Source of the DNA: JALYGJ01 sp963781705
GTDB lineage: Bacteria > Chloroflexota > Limnocylindria > Limnocylindrales > CSP1-4
Assembly: GCA_963781705.1 (NCBI GenBank)
Contig: CAWAGP010000001.1
Location: 744,001-808,000 of the forward strand
Length of the DNA stretch: 64,000 nt
Direction of reading: 5' to 3'
The position numbers and the translations under genes are program-made. The notes below the pieces were generated by a model. The model saw only the letters and a program-made list of their open reading frames with translations, was not told the DNA's origin and made no database searches. This document shows positions 1 through 10,071 of this stretch, in pieces. How positions within the stretch are numbered: position 1 is the stretch's first letter; the number at the start of each line of letters is the position of its first letter.

Positions 1-24
1 CGCCGATCACTGAGGGCGTGAATC

Positions 25-54
25 AAAACGGCGGGCCTTACGGCCCGCCGTTTT
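25..54. terminator. bidirectional intrinsic terminator downstream of erpA
   Basis: A perfect 13-bp stem (25-37 with 42-54) has a 4-nt loop. The arms start with AAAA and end with TTTT, so the hairpin is followed by a T-run on either strand. It lies 20 bp beyond the stop of the minus-strand Fe-S carrier gene and would end that transcript. It could also serve a plus-strand gene entering from the left edge. Confidence 0.85.
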
Positions 55-73
55 GCGTGGGTCCCGGTGAAGG

Positions 74-490
74 CTAGTGGTTGCAGGCTCCCGGGCTGCC
101 GGCCGAGTCGGTCGTCCGGAAGGAACTGCCGCAGCCGCAGGCTGAAACGGCGTTGGGATTGTTGACGGTGAAGCCCGCGCCCATGAGCGTGTCGAGGTAG
201 TCGATCTCCGAACCCTGCAGATACTGGGTGCTCTGGCGATCCACGTAGACCTTGATACCGCGGCTTTCGACGGTCAGGTCCTCGCTGCTGGGCTGGTCCT
301 CGAGCATCATGCCGTAGCGGAAACCCGAGCAGCCACCGCTATAGACGTACACGCGCAGGCCCATCTGCGGATTCTGTTCGGCCTCTACGAGCGCCTGCAG
401 CTTGCCGGCAGCGGCCTCGCTCAGAACGACGAGCGGTGCCTCAGTCTGCGGTAGCGCCTCGGGCGCGACGGTGGGTTCGGTGTTGAGCAT
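74..490 (-). CDS. erpA: A-type iron-sulfur carrier protein (HesB/IscA/ErpA family)
   Basis: This is an A-type scaffold/carrier that passes Fe-S clusters to apoproteins in the cytosol. The 138-residue product has the family layout: a short variable N-terminus, the Fe-S biosynthesis domain from about residue 20, and the three invariant cysteines, C54 in GGCSGF and C118/C120 in ACGCGSSF. The start at 490 is chosen over an upstream ATG at 526 because a TACCAT -10 hexamer lies 6 nt before it, as in other leaderless genes here. A strong hairpin terminator follows. The family call is firm; choosing ErpA over IscA or SufA is not possible from sequence alone. The SUF operon at 26-31 kb is a plausible source of clusters. 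Confidence 0.88.
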   Translation of the reverse strand: MLNTEPTVAPEALPQTEAPLVVLSEAAAGKLQALVEAEQNPQMGLRVYVYSGGCSGFRYGMMLEDQPSSEDLTVESRGIKVYVDRQSTQYLQGSEIDYLDTLMGAGFTVNNPNAVSACGCGSSFRTTDSAGSPGACNH

Positions 491-496
491 GCGCAA

Positions 497-502
497 ATGG
501 TA
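497..502 (-). promoter_or_regulatory. -10 box, leaderless promoter of erpA
   Basis: TACCAT on the minus strand, 6 nt from the ATG at 490. A TTGCCG -35-like hexamer lies 18 nt further upstream. There is no Shine-Dalgarno between box and start. Confidence 0.5.
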
Positions 503-550
503 AGCGGAATGGTGTTCGTTCGGCAAGCGTGCCGATTGGCCCGATCTGGA

Positions 551-2337
551 TCAGTGCAGAATCGAGGTCATCAGCTGGATGAAGACCAGCACCAGGACGA
601 CGACCAGGATCGCCATGCCGACCGTCAGCGCGCCCGTCAGCAGCGACGACGACTGACGTGCGGCCGCGTCGCCATCGGCCGACAGCGTCGCCGTATTCGG
701 CTCGGATGAGAGGAACCACAGGTCCGACGTGTCGGGCGAAGTGCCCTGATGGCCGGCGGCAGATGCCGTGGATGCTACTGAACTCGAACTTGCTTCCGCC
801 TTGACGGCTGGCTCAACCGGCGCAGCGGGCACCTGCGCCAGCGGGTCGTTGATGGGCACCGCCGGGTTCACGAACACGGATTCGGGCGGTGCAAACTCGG
901 GGGCGGCCGACGGCACTGCCGGAAGGGGACCCTCGCGCGATGTGGCGGATGACCATGGATCTGACCGGCTCGTGGGCTCGGGCTCGACCTCGGGCTCGGG
1001 GGCGGACACAACCTCGGTTGTGGGCGCCGGCTCGCTCACAGCAGCGCCCTCCGGCCAAGTTAGCGTCGGCTGGCTCCAGGCTCCGACCCAGTCGGCGGCC
1101 GGATTGTCCGCGTCTTCGATGGGCTCGTCCCAGGCCGCTTCCTGTTCGCGCGGAGCGCGCGGTTCGAACTCAGGGTGACGCGGCTTGAGCAGGTCGCGTT
1201 CACCTTCTGGCCGCTGCGATCCGTCGACGATGGCGAACTCGATGCGCACGACTACGTTGGCAGGATTACCCGGTGATGTGGTTGCCGTGGCAGCGGTCAC
1301 CATGGGCACCAGGAACGGCGCCGCTTCGGGCTGGTGGTCGGCAACCGTCAATGACTGGGTCTCATCCACGTTGGCGACCGGCGCTGGGTCGACATCCTCT
1401 TCGTCGACGGTCGCGTCCTGAACGGCTGCGGATGCCTCGGCGAACAAGTCGTCCGGCGGCGTCGGGCCAAGCGGCAAATCGGACGCAATCGATGGCGCCA
1501 CTGACGGCAGCGGCTCGGGCTCGGGCATCGAACCAGGCCACTCATCTACCGACGTATCGGCTCGCACGGATGGCGTTTGGTCGTCCTCGACGACAGCGTT
1601 CTCGGTCTCTTCCATCCACGGCACGAATTCGGTCGGCGAGCCGGCCGCCGCCGGCAGATCGAAGGCGTCGGCAGGGAAGTCGTCCGCCTGCGGAGCGGAA
1701 GCGACAGCTTCCGGAGTCGCGTCGACAACTGCCGGCTCATGATCGTCGAAGGCAAACATCGCTGGTCGGCTGGCGTCTGCCGCTTCGGCCAATGGCGGCC
1801 ATTCGATCCGCTCGTAGTCGGCGGCGTAGCCGTTCTGGCCCGGCCAGGCCGGAGTAGTCGGCCGCGCAACGTCCTCGAGCACTGGCGCAAACGCATCGTA
1901 CGGGTCCGCGACCGGCGTTTGGGTCGGCACTTCGGACGCTGCCGCAGCGACCCACGCGTCGTCGGACGGCCGATCCCACGACGGTCGCTCGTCGGCCTGG
2001 CTGTCGGTCGCTTCATCGTCTTCGGATGGTCGATCCCATGGCGCGGCATCCTCGGCGGACGTGGCCGCCATGGCGGCCGTGGCGGCCAACCAGTCGTCAT
2101 CGGCGGGCCGGTCCCATGGCGCGTCGGACGCAACGCTCGCGTCATCCTCGACGGCGGCCTGCTGCACGTCGGGGGTCTCGGTTTGGTTACCAGCGGCGAA
2201 GTCTGACGGCCACTCCAGCGCCGCCCACGGCGCAGCGTCGGCGACCCGCCCGTCGGCCTGCTCATCCCGTGATGTGGGTGCCCAGCCAATAGGTTCGGAG
2301 GGCGGCCGAAGTCGACGCGCCATTAGATCGTTATCCA

Positions 2338-2338
<1 letters not shown>
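551..2338 (-). CDS. acidic repeat-rich tail-anchored membrane protein of unknown function
   Basis: A 595-residue product that I cannot place in a family. It is low-complexity, very acidic and Ala/Pro/Glu/Asp-rich for about 560 residues, then ends in one hydrophobic segment (about 566-590) with only a few residues after it, so it should be tail-anchored with the bulk in the cytoplasm. A motif WDRPxxDD recurs near residues 75, 101 and 121, and further Trp-containing pieces (WPSD, WPGQ, WPPL) are scattered through the N-terminal half. It overlaps the thiolase stop by one base (TGATG), so the two are probably co-translated. Long ORFs on the opposite strand are shadows of its biased composition. 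Possible roles are a scaffold or an envelope-interacting protein, both speculative. Confidence 0.7.
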
Positions 2339-3597
<1,259 letters not shown>

Positions 3598-3603
3598 GCC
3601 CGG

Positions 3604-3609
3604 ATTGTA
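3604..3609 (-). promoter_or_regulatory. -10 box, leaderless promoter of the thiolase gene
   Basis: TACAAT on the minus strand, 6 nt before the ATG at 3597, with no Shine-Dalgarno. It implies that the thiolase can be transcribed apart from the dehydrogenase operon upstream. Confidence 0.55.
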
Positions 3610-3678
3610 GGAGCGGTGCATATGGGCACCGGCATGGCCCAAAGGTCACGCCACAACGTACCGTGCTGGTACCGGCTC

Positions 3679-4845
3679 CTAGATTGACGCGACCTGCCAG
3701 AGCAGCGGCGCGACACTGAAACGTTCGCCGTGGCGCTTCTCGAGCTCGCGCAGGCCGTCGATCACTGCTCTCAAACCGAGCGTGCCCGCGTGGTCGAACG
3801 GACCGTACGGGTGATTGGCACCGAGCTCGAGGGCTCGGTCGATATCGGATGGCTCGGCAACGGCCTCGCCGGCGGCGTGGTAGGCCTCATTGATGATCGG
3901 CAACTCGATGCGCCGCAGGATCTCCGCGTCGTCGGGCACAGCAGCGCCGACCGGAACGCCGGCCTCCGCCAAATGATCGGACAGGCCCGTCGGACGACCG
4001 TCGGCATAGCGGTAGAAGCCTTCGCCGGTCTTGCGCCCGAGCCGGCCGGCAGCCACCAGCTCGCTCTGGATGCGCGACGGCTGGAAGCGAACAGCCTCGT
4101 CGAAGCCGAGCCAGACGGCCATCGCCGCGGCGAAGTTGACGTCGATGCCGACCAGGTCCATCAGCTCGAAAGGGCCCATCGGGTAGCCGGCCGACCGGAC
4201 GGCCCGGTCGATCTGCTCCACGCCGGCCTCGCCCGCCTCGAGCATGCGCAACGCCTCGAGCGTGAACGGCCGGTTGACGCGGTTGACGATGAAGCCTGGC
4301 GAGTCGCGACACACGACCGGCTGCTTGCCCAGGCCCTCGGCAAAGGCACGCGCGCCGTCGACCGCGGCAGCAGTGGTTGCGTCCGTGGCAACAACCTCGA
4401 CGAGCGGCATGACCGGCGCGGGGTTGAAGAAATGCAGGCCCAGCACCTGCCCCGGGCGGCCGCTGGCATCGGCGATATGGGTCACGCTCAGCGCGCTCGT
4501 GTTGGTCGCCAGGATCTCGTCTGGCCGTGCCGCCACGCCGAGTGCCCGGAAGATGGTCTCCTTGAGCGTCAGGTCCTCGAGCGCGGCCTCGACCACGATG
4601 TCAGCCTGGTCTGCGAGCGCATCGAGGGCATGGGCCGAACGCAGGCGGGCGAGCATCTGCTCGCCGTCGTCGGCAGTCAGCCGACCCTTGTCCGTCAGCC
4701 TCATCAAGCCAGCTCGGATGCGCTCTGTCCCGCGCGCGACGGCGGCCTCATCGACGTCGAACATGACGACCTCATGGCCGACCTGCAGGCACACCTGGGC
4801 GATGCCCGCGCCCATGGTCCCGGCGCCGACAACCCCGACGATCAA
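3679..4845 (-). CDS. 3-hydroxyacyl-CoA dehydrogenase, two C-terminal domains
   Basis: NAD-dependent oxidation of 3-hydroxyacyl-CoA to 3-ketoacyl-CoA. The start is taken as a TTG at 4845, giving 388 residues that begin with the nucleotide-binding loop GAGTMG at residues 7-12; a GGGGAG Shine-Dalgarno lies 5 nt upstream inside the end of the previous gene. The reading frame stays open further upstream only as a shadow of that gene. The catalytic His is in HFFNPAPVMP. About 100 residues beyond a standard 285-residue enzyme form a second 3HCDH C-terminal domain (NHPYGPFDHAG), a known variant of the family. One base separates it from the upstream paaG-like stop, so translation is coupled. Confidence 0.93.
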   Translation of the reverse strand: MIVGVVGAGTMGAGIAQVCLQVGHEVVMFDVDEAAVARGTERIRAGLMRLTDKGRLTADDGEQMLARLRSAHALDALADQADIVVEAALEDLTLKETIFRALGVAARPDEILATNTSALSVTHIADASGRPGQVLGLHFFNPAPVMPLVEVVATDATTAAAVDGARAFAEGLGKQPVVCRDSPGFIVNRVNRPFTLEALRMLEAGEAGVEQIDRAVRSAGYPMGPFELMDLVGIDVNFAAAMAVWLGFDEAVRFQPSRIQSELVAAGRLGRKTGEGFYRYADGRPTGLSDHLAEAGVPVGAAVPDDAEILRRIELPIINEAYHAAGEAVAEPSDIDRALELGANHPYGPFDHAGTLGLRAVIDGLRELEKRHGERFSVAPLLWQVASI

Positions 4846-4846
4846 G

Positions 4847-5617
4847 TCACTCCCCGGTGAACCGCGGCGGACGTTTCTCGGCGAAGGCGGCGACGCCCTC
4901 GGCATGGTCGTGCGAGCGGCCGGCGATCGACTGCAGCTGCGCTTCGTATTCGAGCGCCTCCTCCAGCCCTGACTCAAACGCCCGATTGAGCGCCCGCTTG
5001 GCCAGCGCAAGTGCAATAGGGGCAGCCTGGGCCAGCTTCGCGGCCAGCGCGGCAGTCTCCGCGGCCAGGTCGTCGACGGGGACAACGCGGTTGACCAAGC
5101 CGATGCGTTCGGCCGTCTGAGCATCAACCGAGTCGGTGGTCAAGATCATCTCGGCGGCCCGGGCAGGCCCGACGAGGCGCGGCAGGAACCAGCTCGAGCC
5201 GCTGTCGGGCACCAGTCCGACCCGGCCGAAGATCTCGATGAAGCTGGCCGTCTCCGCCGCGATGCGGATGTCACAGGCCAGCGCCACGGACAGGCCGGCG
5301 CCGGCGGCGACTCCGTTGATGGCGCCGATGATCGGTTTCTCCAGCCGGCGCATGGCGAGAATGATCTGGTTGTAACGCGCGCGCAGCTCGGCACCCAGAT
5401 CGGTCGCGCCGCTTTCCTTCAGGTCCTGGCCGGCGGAGAAGGCCCGCCCTGCCCCCGTCAACACCAGCGCGCGCACGCTCTTATCGCGAGCCGCATCGCG
5501 GAGTGCCTTGAGAAGCGCGTCCTTCATCTCGACGTTGAAAGCGTTGAGCGCGTCCGGCCGGTTCAAGGTCAGCGCCAAAACGCCGTCGTGCGAATGCTGA
5601 AGGACCGCGTCACTCAT
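4847..5617 (-). CDS. PaaG-like enoyl-CoA hydratase/isomerase (1,2-epoxyphenylacetyl-CoA isomerase type)
   Basis: A crotonase-fold acyl-CoA enzyme of 256 residues. The motif FSAGQDL (60-66) and the segment PDSGSSWFLPRLVG, with Asp138 at the position used by PaaG isomerases, point to the PaaG subgroup, which converts epoxyphenylacetyl-CoA to oxepin-CoA. No paaABCDE ring-epoxidase genes are in the window, so it may act on another strained or unsaturated cyclic acyl-CoA. The start at 5617 leaves 2 nt to the upstream crotonase stop. The subfamily call rests on motif resemblance only. Confidence 0.8.
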   Translation of the reverse strand: MSDAVLQHSHDGVLALTLNRPDALNAFNVEMKDALLKALRDAARDKSVRALVLTGAGRAFSAGQDLKESGATDLGAELRARYNQIILAMRRLEKPIIGAINGVAAGAGLSVALACDIRIAAETASFIEIFGRVGLVPDSGSSWFLPRLVGPARAAEMILTTDSVDAQTAERIGLVNRVVPVDDLAAETAALAAKLAQAAPIALALAKRALNRAFESGLEEALEYEAQLQSIAGRSHDHAEGVAAFAEKRPPRFTGE

Positions 5618-5619
5618 CG

Positions 5620-6450
5620 TCAGCGGCCCTTCCAGGTTGGTTTGCGCTTGTCGATGAAGGCCTGCATGCCTTCCTTCTGATCTTCGGAGGCGAACAGCGC
5701 GAAGAAGTTGCGCCGCTCGAAATCCAGGCCGGCCTCGAGTGACAGCTCGTACGCGCGATTGACGGCCTCCTTGGCCGCGCGCACGGCGATTGGCGGCATC
5801 GACGCGATCTCCGCGGCAAGTCCCAGCGCCGCGGGCAGCAGCTCCTCGCGCGCGACCACCTCCGTCACCAGGCCACGCTGGTGCGCTTCGCGCGCCGACA
5901 GGTTGCGGCCGGTCAGGATCATCTCCATCGCCTTGGCCTTGCCCAGCGCGCGAGTCAGGCGCTGGGTGCCGCCGGCGCCGGGCATGATGCCGATCTTGAT
6001 CTCCGGCTGGCCGAACACCGCGTCGTCGGCGGCGATGGCGATGTCGCACGCCATAGCCAGTTCGCAGCCGCCACCCAGCGCGAAGCCGCGCACCGCGGCG
6101 ATCAACGGCACGCGGATCTTCTTGAGCCGCTCCCAGCGCGCAAAGTTGTTCTCCTGCGACAGGGTGATGGGCGTCGCGCCGGCCATTTCCCGGATGTCCG
6201 CGCCGGCCGCAAAGGCGCGTTCGCCCGCGCCGGTTATGACCACGCAGCGCACCGAGTCGTCGTGATCGAGCCGGTCGAGCGCGTCGGTCAGTTCGCCCAG
6301 CGTTCGGTAGTCGAGCGCGTTAAGCACCTCGGGTCGGTTCAGCCAGAGCAAAGCCACCCCGTCAACCACTACCCCAGTCGCGGGGTTGGTGGCCGGGTTG
6401 TCTACGCGAACGCGCGGCTTGTCGGTGCCCTCCGCTACAGCGCTGCTCAT
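5620..6450 (-). CDS. enoyl-CoA hydratase (PaaF/crotonase type)
   Basis: Hydrates trans-2-enoyl-CoA to 3-hydroxyacyl-CoA. The 276-residue protein has an oxyanion-hole segment AAGADI and both catalytic glutamates of classical crotonases, Glu130 in GGGCELAM and Glu150 in GQPEIKIG, exactly 20 residues apart, followed by PGAGGTQRL. An N-terminal extension of about 28 residues precedes the fold. The ATG overlaps the upstream stop as ATGA. Of the three crotonases in this operon this is the one with a complete hydratase active site. Confidence 0.88.
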   Translation of the reverse strand: MSSAVAEGTDKPRVRVDNPATNPATGVVVDGVALLWLNRPEVLNALDYRTLGELTDALDRLDHDDSVRCVVITGAGERAFAAGADIREMAGATPITLSQENNFARWERLKKIRVPLIAAVRGFALGGGCELAMACDIAIAADDAVFGQPEIKIGIMPGAGGTQRLTRALGKAKAMEMILTGRNLSAREAHQRGLVTEVVAREELLPAALGLAAEIASMPPIAVRAAKEAVNRAYELSLEAGLDFERRNFFALFASEDQKEGMQAFIDKRKPTWKGR

Positions 6451-7253
6451 CGACCGGCCTCCTCGATCTCGTGACGCAGCCTCTCGTAGTCGGGCGGCCG
6501 CTTCTCGTGGAACGACGCCAGCCCTTCGGCAACCTCCGCCGACGCGGCGTGGATGGTCAGCCACTCGCGCGCCATCTGGATGCTCATGCCCCACGAGAGG
6601 TTCTTCCACAGGTTGAGTTGAGCGCGCGTGGCGCGCACGATCTCGGGCATCTTCTCGAGCAGCTCGTTGCAGTAGTCAGCGACCGCGTCATCCAGCTGCG
6701 GCCGCGGCACGGCCCGGTTGATCCAGCCCCACGCGACGGCCTGCTGAGCGGACACCGGCCGGTCGAGCAGGATGATCTCGCGTGCCACGCGGTCGCCGAC
6801 CAGCAGCGGCATCCATTGCGTCGCGCCGCCCGACGGCAGAGAACCACGCGCCGGCCCGACATGCTTGAGCACGATGTCGTCCGCCGCGACGGCCAGGTCG
6901 CAGGCGATGTTCAACTCATTGCCGCCGCCCACGACCATCCCGTTGAGCCGCGCCACGACCGGTTTGGCGCAGTCCTTGATCGCCTCGATCGCCTCGATGA
7001 AGCGGCCCATCCAGTCCCAGTAGTCGTTGGGCCGGTCGAGAAATGCCCCCTGCTCGTCAAGGTCGGCGCCGGTCGAAAAGGCCTTGTCGCCGGTCCCTGT
7101 CAGCACCACGACGCCAACGTGCTGGTCGGCTGATGCACGCTGGAAACTGTCGCGCAGCGCTTCCAGCGTCGGTCGATTCAACGCGTTGAATACTTCCGGA
7201 CGGTCGATGCGTACCGTCGCCACGCGGCCGGCAACGTCGTAGTGGACGGTCAT
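6447..7253 (-). CDS. atypical crotonase-superfamily enzyme (BamA-like features)
   Basis: A 268-residue crotonase-fold protein. Glu113 (GGGNELN) matches the first catalytic glutamate, but the second position (133) is Gly in the segment VGPARGSLPSGGATQWMPLL. That segment resembles 6-oxocyclohex-1-ene-1-carbonyl-CoA hydrolases (BamA/Oah), which have VGPxxGS then GGATDFLPL, rather than hydratases. The protein is about 100 residues shorter than BamA. A ring-opening or hydrolytic role on a cyclic acyl-CoA is therefore plausible but unproven; the DmdD, MenB and isomerase subgroups are alternatives. It starts with ATGA overlapping the EthD gene stop and is followed by another ATGA overlap, placing it mid-operon. 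Confidence 0.78.
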   Translation of the reverse strand: MTVHYDVAGRVATVRIDRPEVFNALNRPTLEALRDSFQRASADQHVGVVVLTGTGDKAFSTGADLDEQGAFLDRPNDYWDWMGRFIEAIEAIKDCAKPVVARLNGMVVGGGNELNIACDLAVAADDIVLKHVGPARGSLPSGGATQWMPLLVGDRVAREIILLDRPVSAQQAVAWGWINRAVPRPQLDDAVADYCNELLEKMPEIVRATRAQLNLWKNLSWGMSIQMAREWLTIHAASAEVAEGLASFHEKRPPDYERLRHEIEEAGR

Positions 7254-7579
7254 CGCGCTTCGCCGTGCGCATCGTCGTCGAGCGCGACCAGCGTCAGCAG
7301 CCCGGGGGCGATGTCGCGCAGGTTCCGCCCTGCGGCGCGCATCTCGTCGCTGCTCATCGCCGCCTCGAGTGCGGCGCGATCGTCGAACAACATTCGCGTC
7401 ACGAGCACCAAATCTTCGCCGGCATATTGGTGCGCGACCTCGTGGGTGATCGCGTCGCGCAGCCCGGGTACCTTGGCGATGAGTGGCAGGTGCTCAGCAC
7501 GGTAGCGGTGCTTGAAGGTCAGCAGCGCCTCTTCGCCGCCGTCGGGCCGCTTGAACATCGCCAGCAGCGTCGCCGCCAT
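7250..7579 (-). CDS. EthD-family protein
   Basis: A 109-residue ferredoxin-like alpha+beta barrel protein of the EthD/dimeric-barrel group; it opens with the typical edge strand (ATLLAMFKRPDG) and has the TFKHRYRAEHLPLI segment. Family members include EthD of ether degradation and methylmuconolactone isomerase, usually beside catabolic oxygenases. The start at 7579 has a strong Shine-Dalgarno (GGGAGGAGA about 6 nt upstream). Its stop overlaps the next crotonase start. A role in handling a ring or lactone intermediate is inferred from context only. Confidence 0.75.
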   Translation of the reverse strand: MAATLLAMFKRPDGGEEALLTFKHRYRAEHLPLIAKVPGLRDAITHEVAHQYAGEDLVLVTRMLFDDRAALEAAMSSDEMRAAGRNLRDIAPGLLTLVALDDDAHGEAR

Positions 7580-7592
7580 GTGGCTCTCCTCC

Positions 7593-8493
7593 CTACCAGT
7601 TGCTGAACGGGTCGCCCGCCTCGCCCTCGTCGGGCGCACCCATCATGGCCGCAGTTGGTTCGTACTGTTTAGCCCCATCACCACCCGTCGCTGTTGGCAT
7701 CTCTGGCTGGCCGGCTGCGGCACGCTCGCGCGCGACGCCCTCGGTCGATCGATAGAAGTTTGCCGCGGCGACGTTGAAGAGGGCCGGCTGGGCAACCATC
7801 ACCTGGTGCGCGCTGTTGGGCGCAATCAGCAGCCGCGAATCGGGCAATTGCCGATGAATTGCCACGGCGTGATCGGCGGGCACGAAGACATCCCGATCGC
7901 CGTAGGCGAGCAGAACCGGCAGGCGCACCTGGCGCAGCTGCTCGGGCGTCAGCAGGCTGGCCGTGCGGACATCCTCGACGATTGCCGGCAGCAGCCGCTG
8001 CCATGCATCCTTGCCCTGGACCGGGTCGTGTCGGCGCGCCAGCTGGGCCGCCCACTCCGGCTCTTCGCGCAATATGCGCGCAGGATCCATCAGTCGTCGC
8101 GCGACGCTCGAGCGCGGCTCGCGCTGGGTGTCGATGCCGCAAATGATTCCCGTGCGCAATCGGTCCGGGTGGCGCGTGGCGAAGGTCAGCGCGGTCATCG
8201 CGCCCATGCTGAAGCCGATGACGTGAAAGGTGGCCAGCTGCAACGCGTCGACGAAGGCCAGCAGGTCGTCGACCAGCATGTCGCGGCTGAAACCGTCGCG
8301 TACGTCCCACTTCGTTGCCGGCGTGACCGCGCGCGTCCACGAGGTAGATGCGAAACGCCTGCCGGAAGAGCGGCCGCTGGGCGGCCCAGTCCTCGGCCGC
8401 CGACGACGTGGCGCCGTGGAGCATGACCACCGGCGGTCCGGCGCCCTCGACGGTGTAGTGAACGTCGATCCCGTTGGCGCGAACGTGGGCCAA
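7593..8493 (-). pseudogene. alpha/beta hydrolase interrupted by a single-base frameshift
   Basis: Two overlapping frames together make one complete alpha/beta hydrolase of about 300 residues. Frame 1 starts at TTG 8493, with AAGGAGG about 10 nt upstream, and runs to the oxyanion strand VVMLHGATSSA and VDARGHAG. The second frame carries on with TKWDVRDGFSRDMLVDDL, the nucleophile elbow GFSMGAM, the acid in YGDRDVFVP and the His in NSAHQVMV. The switch fits one extra T in the TT pair at 8315-8316. All triad residues survive across the two frames, so the break is recent or a sequencing error. It lies between the flavin reductase and EthD genes in the catabolic operon, and would be expected to hydrolyse an ester, lactone or C-C bond. 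Confidence 0.8.
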
Positions 8494-8518
8494 CTCGCTG
8501 CGCCTCCTTCGACCCGAC

Positions 8519-9100
8519 CTAGCGCAAGGTGTCGGGCTTGCCGCGCAGGTCGGCCGTCTCCGCCCGCTCGATGCTCAGGTAGCGCCGCCGGAAGTAAAGC
8601 AGCGGCCAGCCGGGATCGTCGCGCGTGCCTGCTTCGATTACCCGACCGATGTAGATGGTGTGGTCACCCGCCTCGATCTTCTGCTCGACGGAGCAGCCGA
8701 CGTATGCGATCGCCTGTTCGAGCACCGGCAGCCCGCAGTCGCCGATGGCGTAGTCGGCCTTGCAGAACGCTTCGCGCGGCAGCGTCGAGGGGGCGCCGGC
8801 GAAGCAGTCGGAGAGCGCCTGACTGTTCTCGCCCAGGATGTTCACCGCGAAGCGGCTGAGGCGCTCGATGATCGGATGGATGGAGCGCTCGCGGCCGATC
8901 GAGACGAGCACCAGCGGCGGGTCGAGCGAGATGCCGGTGAACGAGTTGACCGTCGTCCCCCACGGCTGCGACTCACCTGCGGTCGACTCCTCGAGCGTCG
9001 TCACCACCGTCACGCCGGTCGCGAAGCGCGTCAGGACGTCGCGGTAAGTATCGCTGTCGATGCCCTGCGGCACACCTGCGGCGGGGGTCGCGTCGCTCAT
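8519..9100 (-). CDS. flavin reductase (HpaC-like, FMN-binding split barrel)
   Basis: A 193-residue NAD(P)H:flavin oxidoreductase domain. The hallmark run RFATGVTVVTT is followed by GTTVNSFTGISLDPPLVLVS and RFAVNILGE, typical of the reductase partner of two-component flavin monooxygenases. It sits 12 nt after the luciferase-like oxidoreductase gene, which is the natural recipient of reduced FMN. There is no oxygenase domain of its own. The substrate of the paired oxygenase is unknown. Confidence 0.88.
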   Translation of the reverse strand: MSDATPAAGVPQGIDSDTYRDVLTRFATGVTVVTTLEESTAGESQPWGTTVNSFTGISLDPPLVLVSIGRERSIHPIIERLSRFAVNILGENSQALSDCFAGAPSTLPREAFCKADYAIGDCGLPVLEQAIAYVGCSVEQKIEAGDHTIYIGRVIEAGTRDDPGWPLLYFRRRYLSIERAETADLRGKPDTLR

Positions 9101-9112
9101 CCGCGGGACGCG

Positions 9113-10063
9113 TCAGCCGCGATCGACGAGCGGCTTCACCTGGCCGATGAAGCGCTCGAGCGTCTCGTCGTCGTACGGCGCCGGCATCTCGGCGATCGCC
9201 GTGTTGAAGCCGAGCGGCTTGAGCTCGAGCAGCCGTTCAGCGATCTGCTCGGGCGTGCCCGGCCAGAAGGTGTCGTCGTCCTCGACGTCGGCCATCGCCG
9301 TCTGGTTGAGCGCCATCCAGTCGCGCCACACGCGGCGCGCCTCGGCCTCCGAGTCACGGATGATCGGCTTGCAGCCAACCGTGAACTCGATCTGGGCGGG
9401 ATCGCGGCCGACCTCCTCACAGTGCCGGTCGAGCACCTCGACCTTGTGGCGCAGGAAGTCGGCGGTGCCCATCGCATTCCACATGTCGGCGTATTTCGCC
9501 ACGGTGCGCAGCGTCTTCCGCTCGCCCGAGCCGCCGATCATGATCGGCAGGCGTGGCTGGAGCGGCAGTGGCTCCTGGCGCAGCTCGCTGTAGTGGTAGT
9601 GCCCGTCCGGACTCGAGGTCACCGTCTTGCCGTCGAACAGTGCGCGAATATCGCCGACGGCCTCATCCAGCCAGGCGAGGCGCTGGCCGGCACTTGCGCC
9701 GAAATCGATGCCGTAGGCGTTGTGCTCGTAGTCGAACCACGCACCGCCCAGACCCAGGATCGCCCGGCCGCCGCTGATGTGATCGAGCGTGGTGGCCAGC
9801 TTGGCAACCAGGCCGGGATTGCGGAAGGTGACGGCACCGACGAGCAGGCCGAGCCGCGCATGACTGGTCACCTTCGCCCAGGCGCCCAGCGTCAGCCAGC
9901 CCTCGAAGAACTTTTGTTGCGGCTCGCCGAAGATCGCGTGCAGGTGGTCCCACGCCCACAGGTGCTCGTAGCCAAGCTCGTCGACGCGCCGTGCGGCCGC
10001 CTCGTAGGGCGGCCAGTCGGTCGACTGATTCCAGAGCAGGATGCCGAGCTTCAGGTCATTCAC
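9113..10063 (-). CDS. luciferase-like (LLM class) flavin-dependent oxidoreductase
   Basis: A TIM-barrel flavin- or F420-dependent oxidoreductase of 316 residues. The N-terminal strand LKLGILLWNQ, WAWDHLHAIFG, the SGGRAILGLGGAWF loop and PIMIGGSGERKTLR are typical of the bacterial luciferase-like superfamily. The start is a GTG at 10063, because the protein begins at that strand; no clear Shine-Dalgarno is visible. It is the first gene of the catabolic operon and is followed by a flavin reductase, favouring FMN over F420, though F420-dependent members share these motifs. It may be the monooxygenase that opens the pathway. Confidence 0.87.
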   Translation of the reverse strand: MNDLKLGILLWNQSTDWPPYEAAARRVDELGYEHLWAWDHLHAIFGEPQQKFFEGWLTLGAWAKVTSHARLGLLVGAVTFRNPGLVAKLATTLDHISGGRAILGLGGAWFDYEHNAYGIDFGASAGQRLAWLDEAVGDIRALFDGKTVTSSPDGHYHYSELRQEPLPLQPRLPIMIGGSGERKTLRTVAKYADMWNAMGTADFLRHKVEVLDRHCEEVGRDPAQIEFTVGCKPIIRDSEAEARRVWRDWMALNQTAMADVEDDDTFWPGTPEQIAERLLELKPLGFNTAIAEMPAPYDDETLERFIGQVKPLVDRG

Positions 10064-10071
10064 GCCTGACA

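Noticed and set aside
3730..4860. A 376-codon plus ORF antisense to the dehydrogenase
   Set aside because: A shadow of a conserved gene with complete motifs; no start signal.
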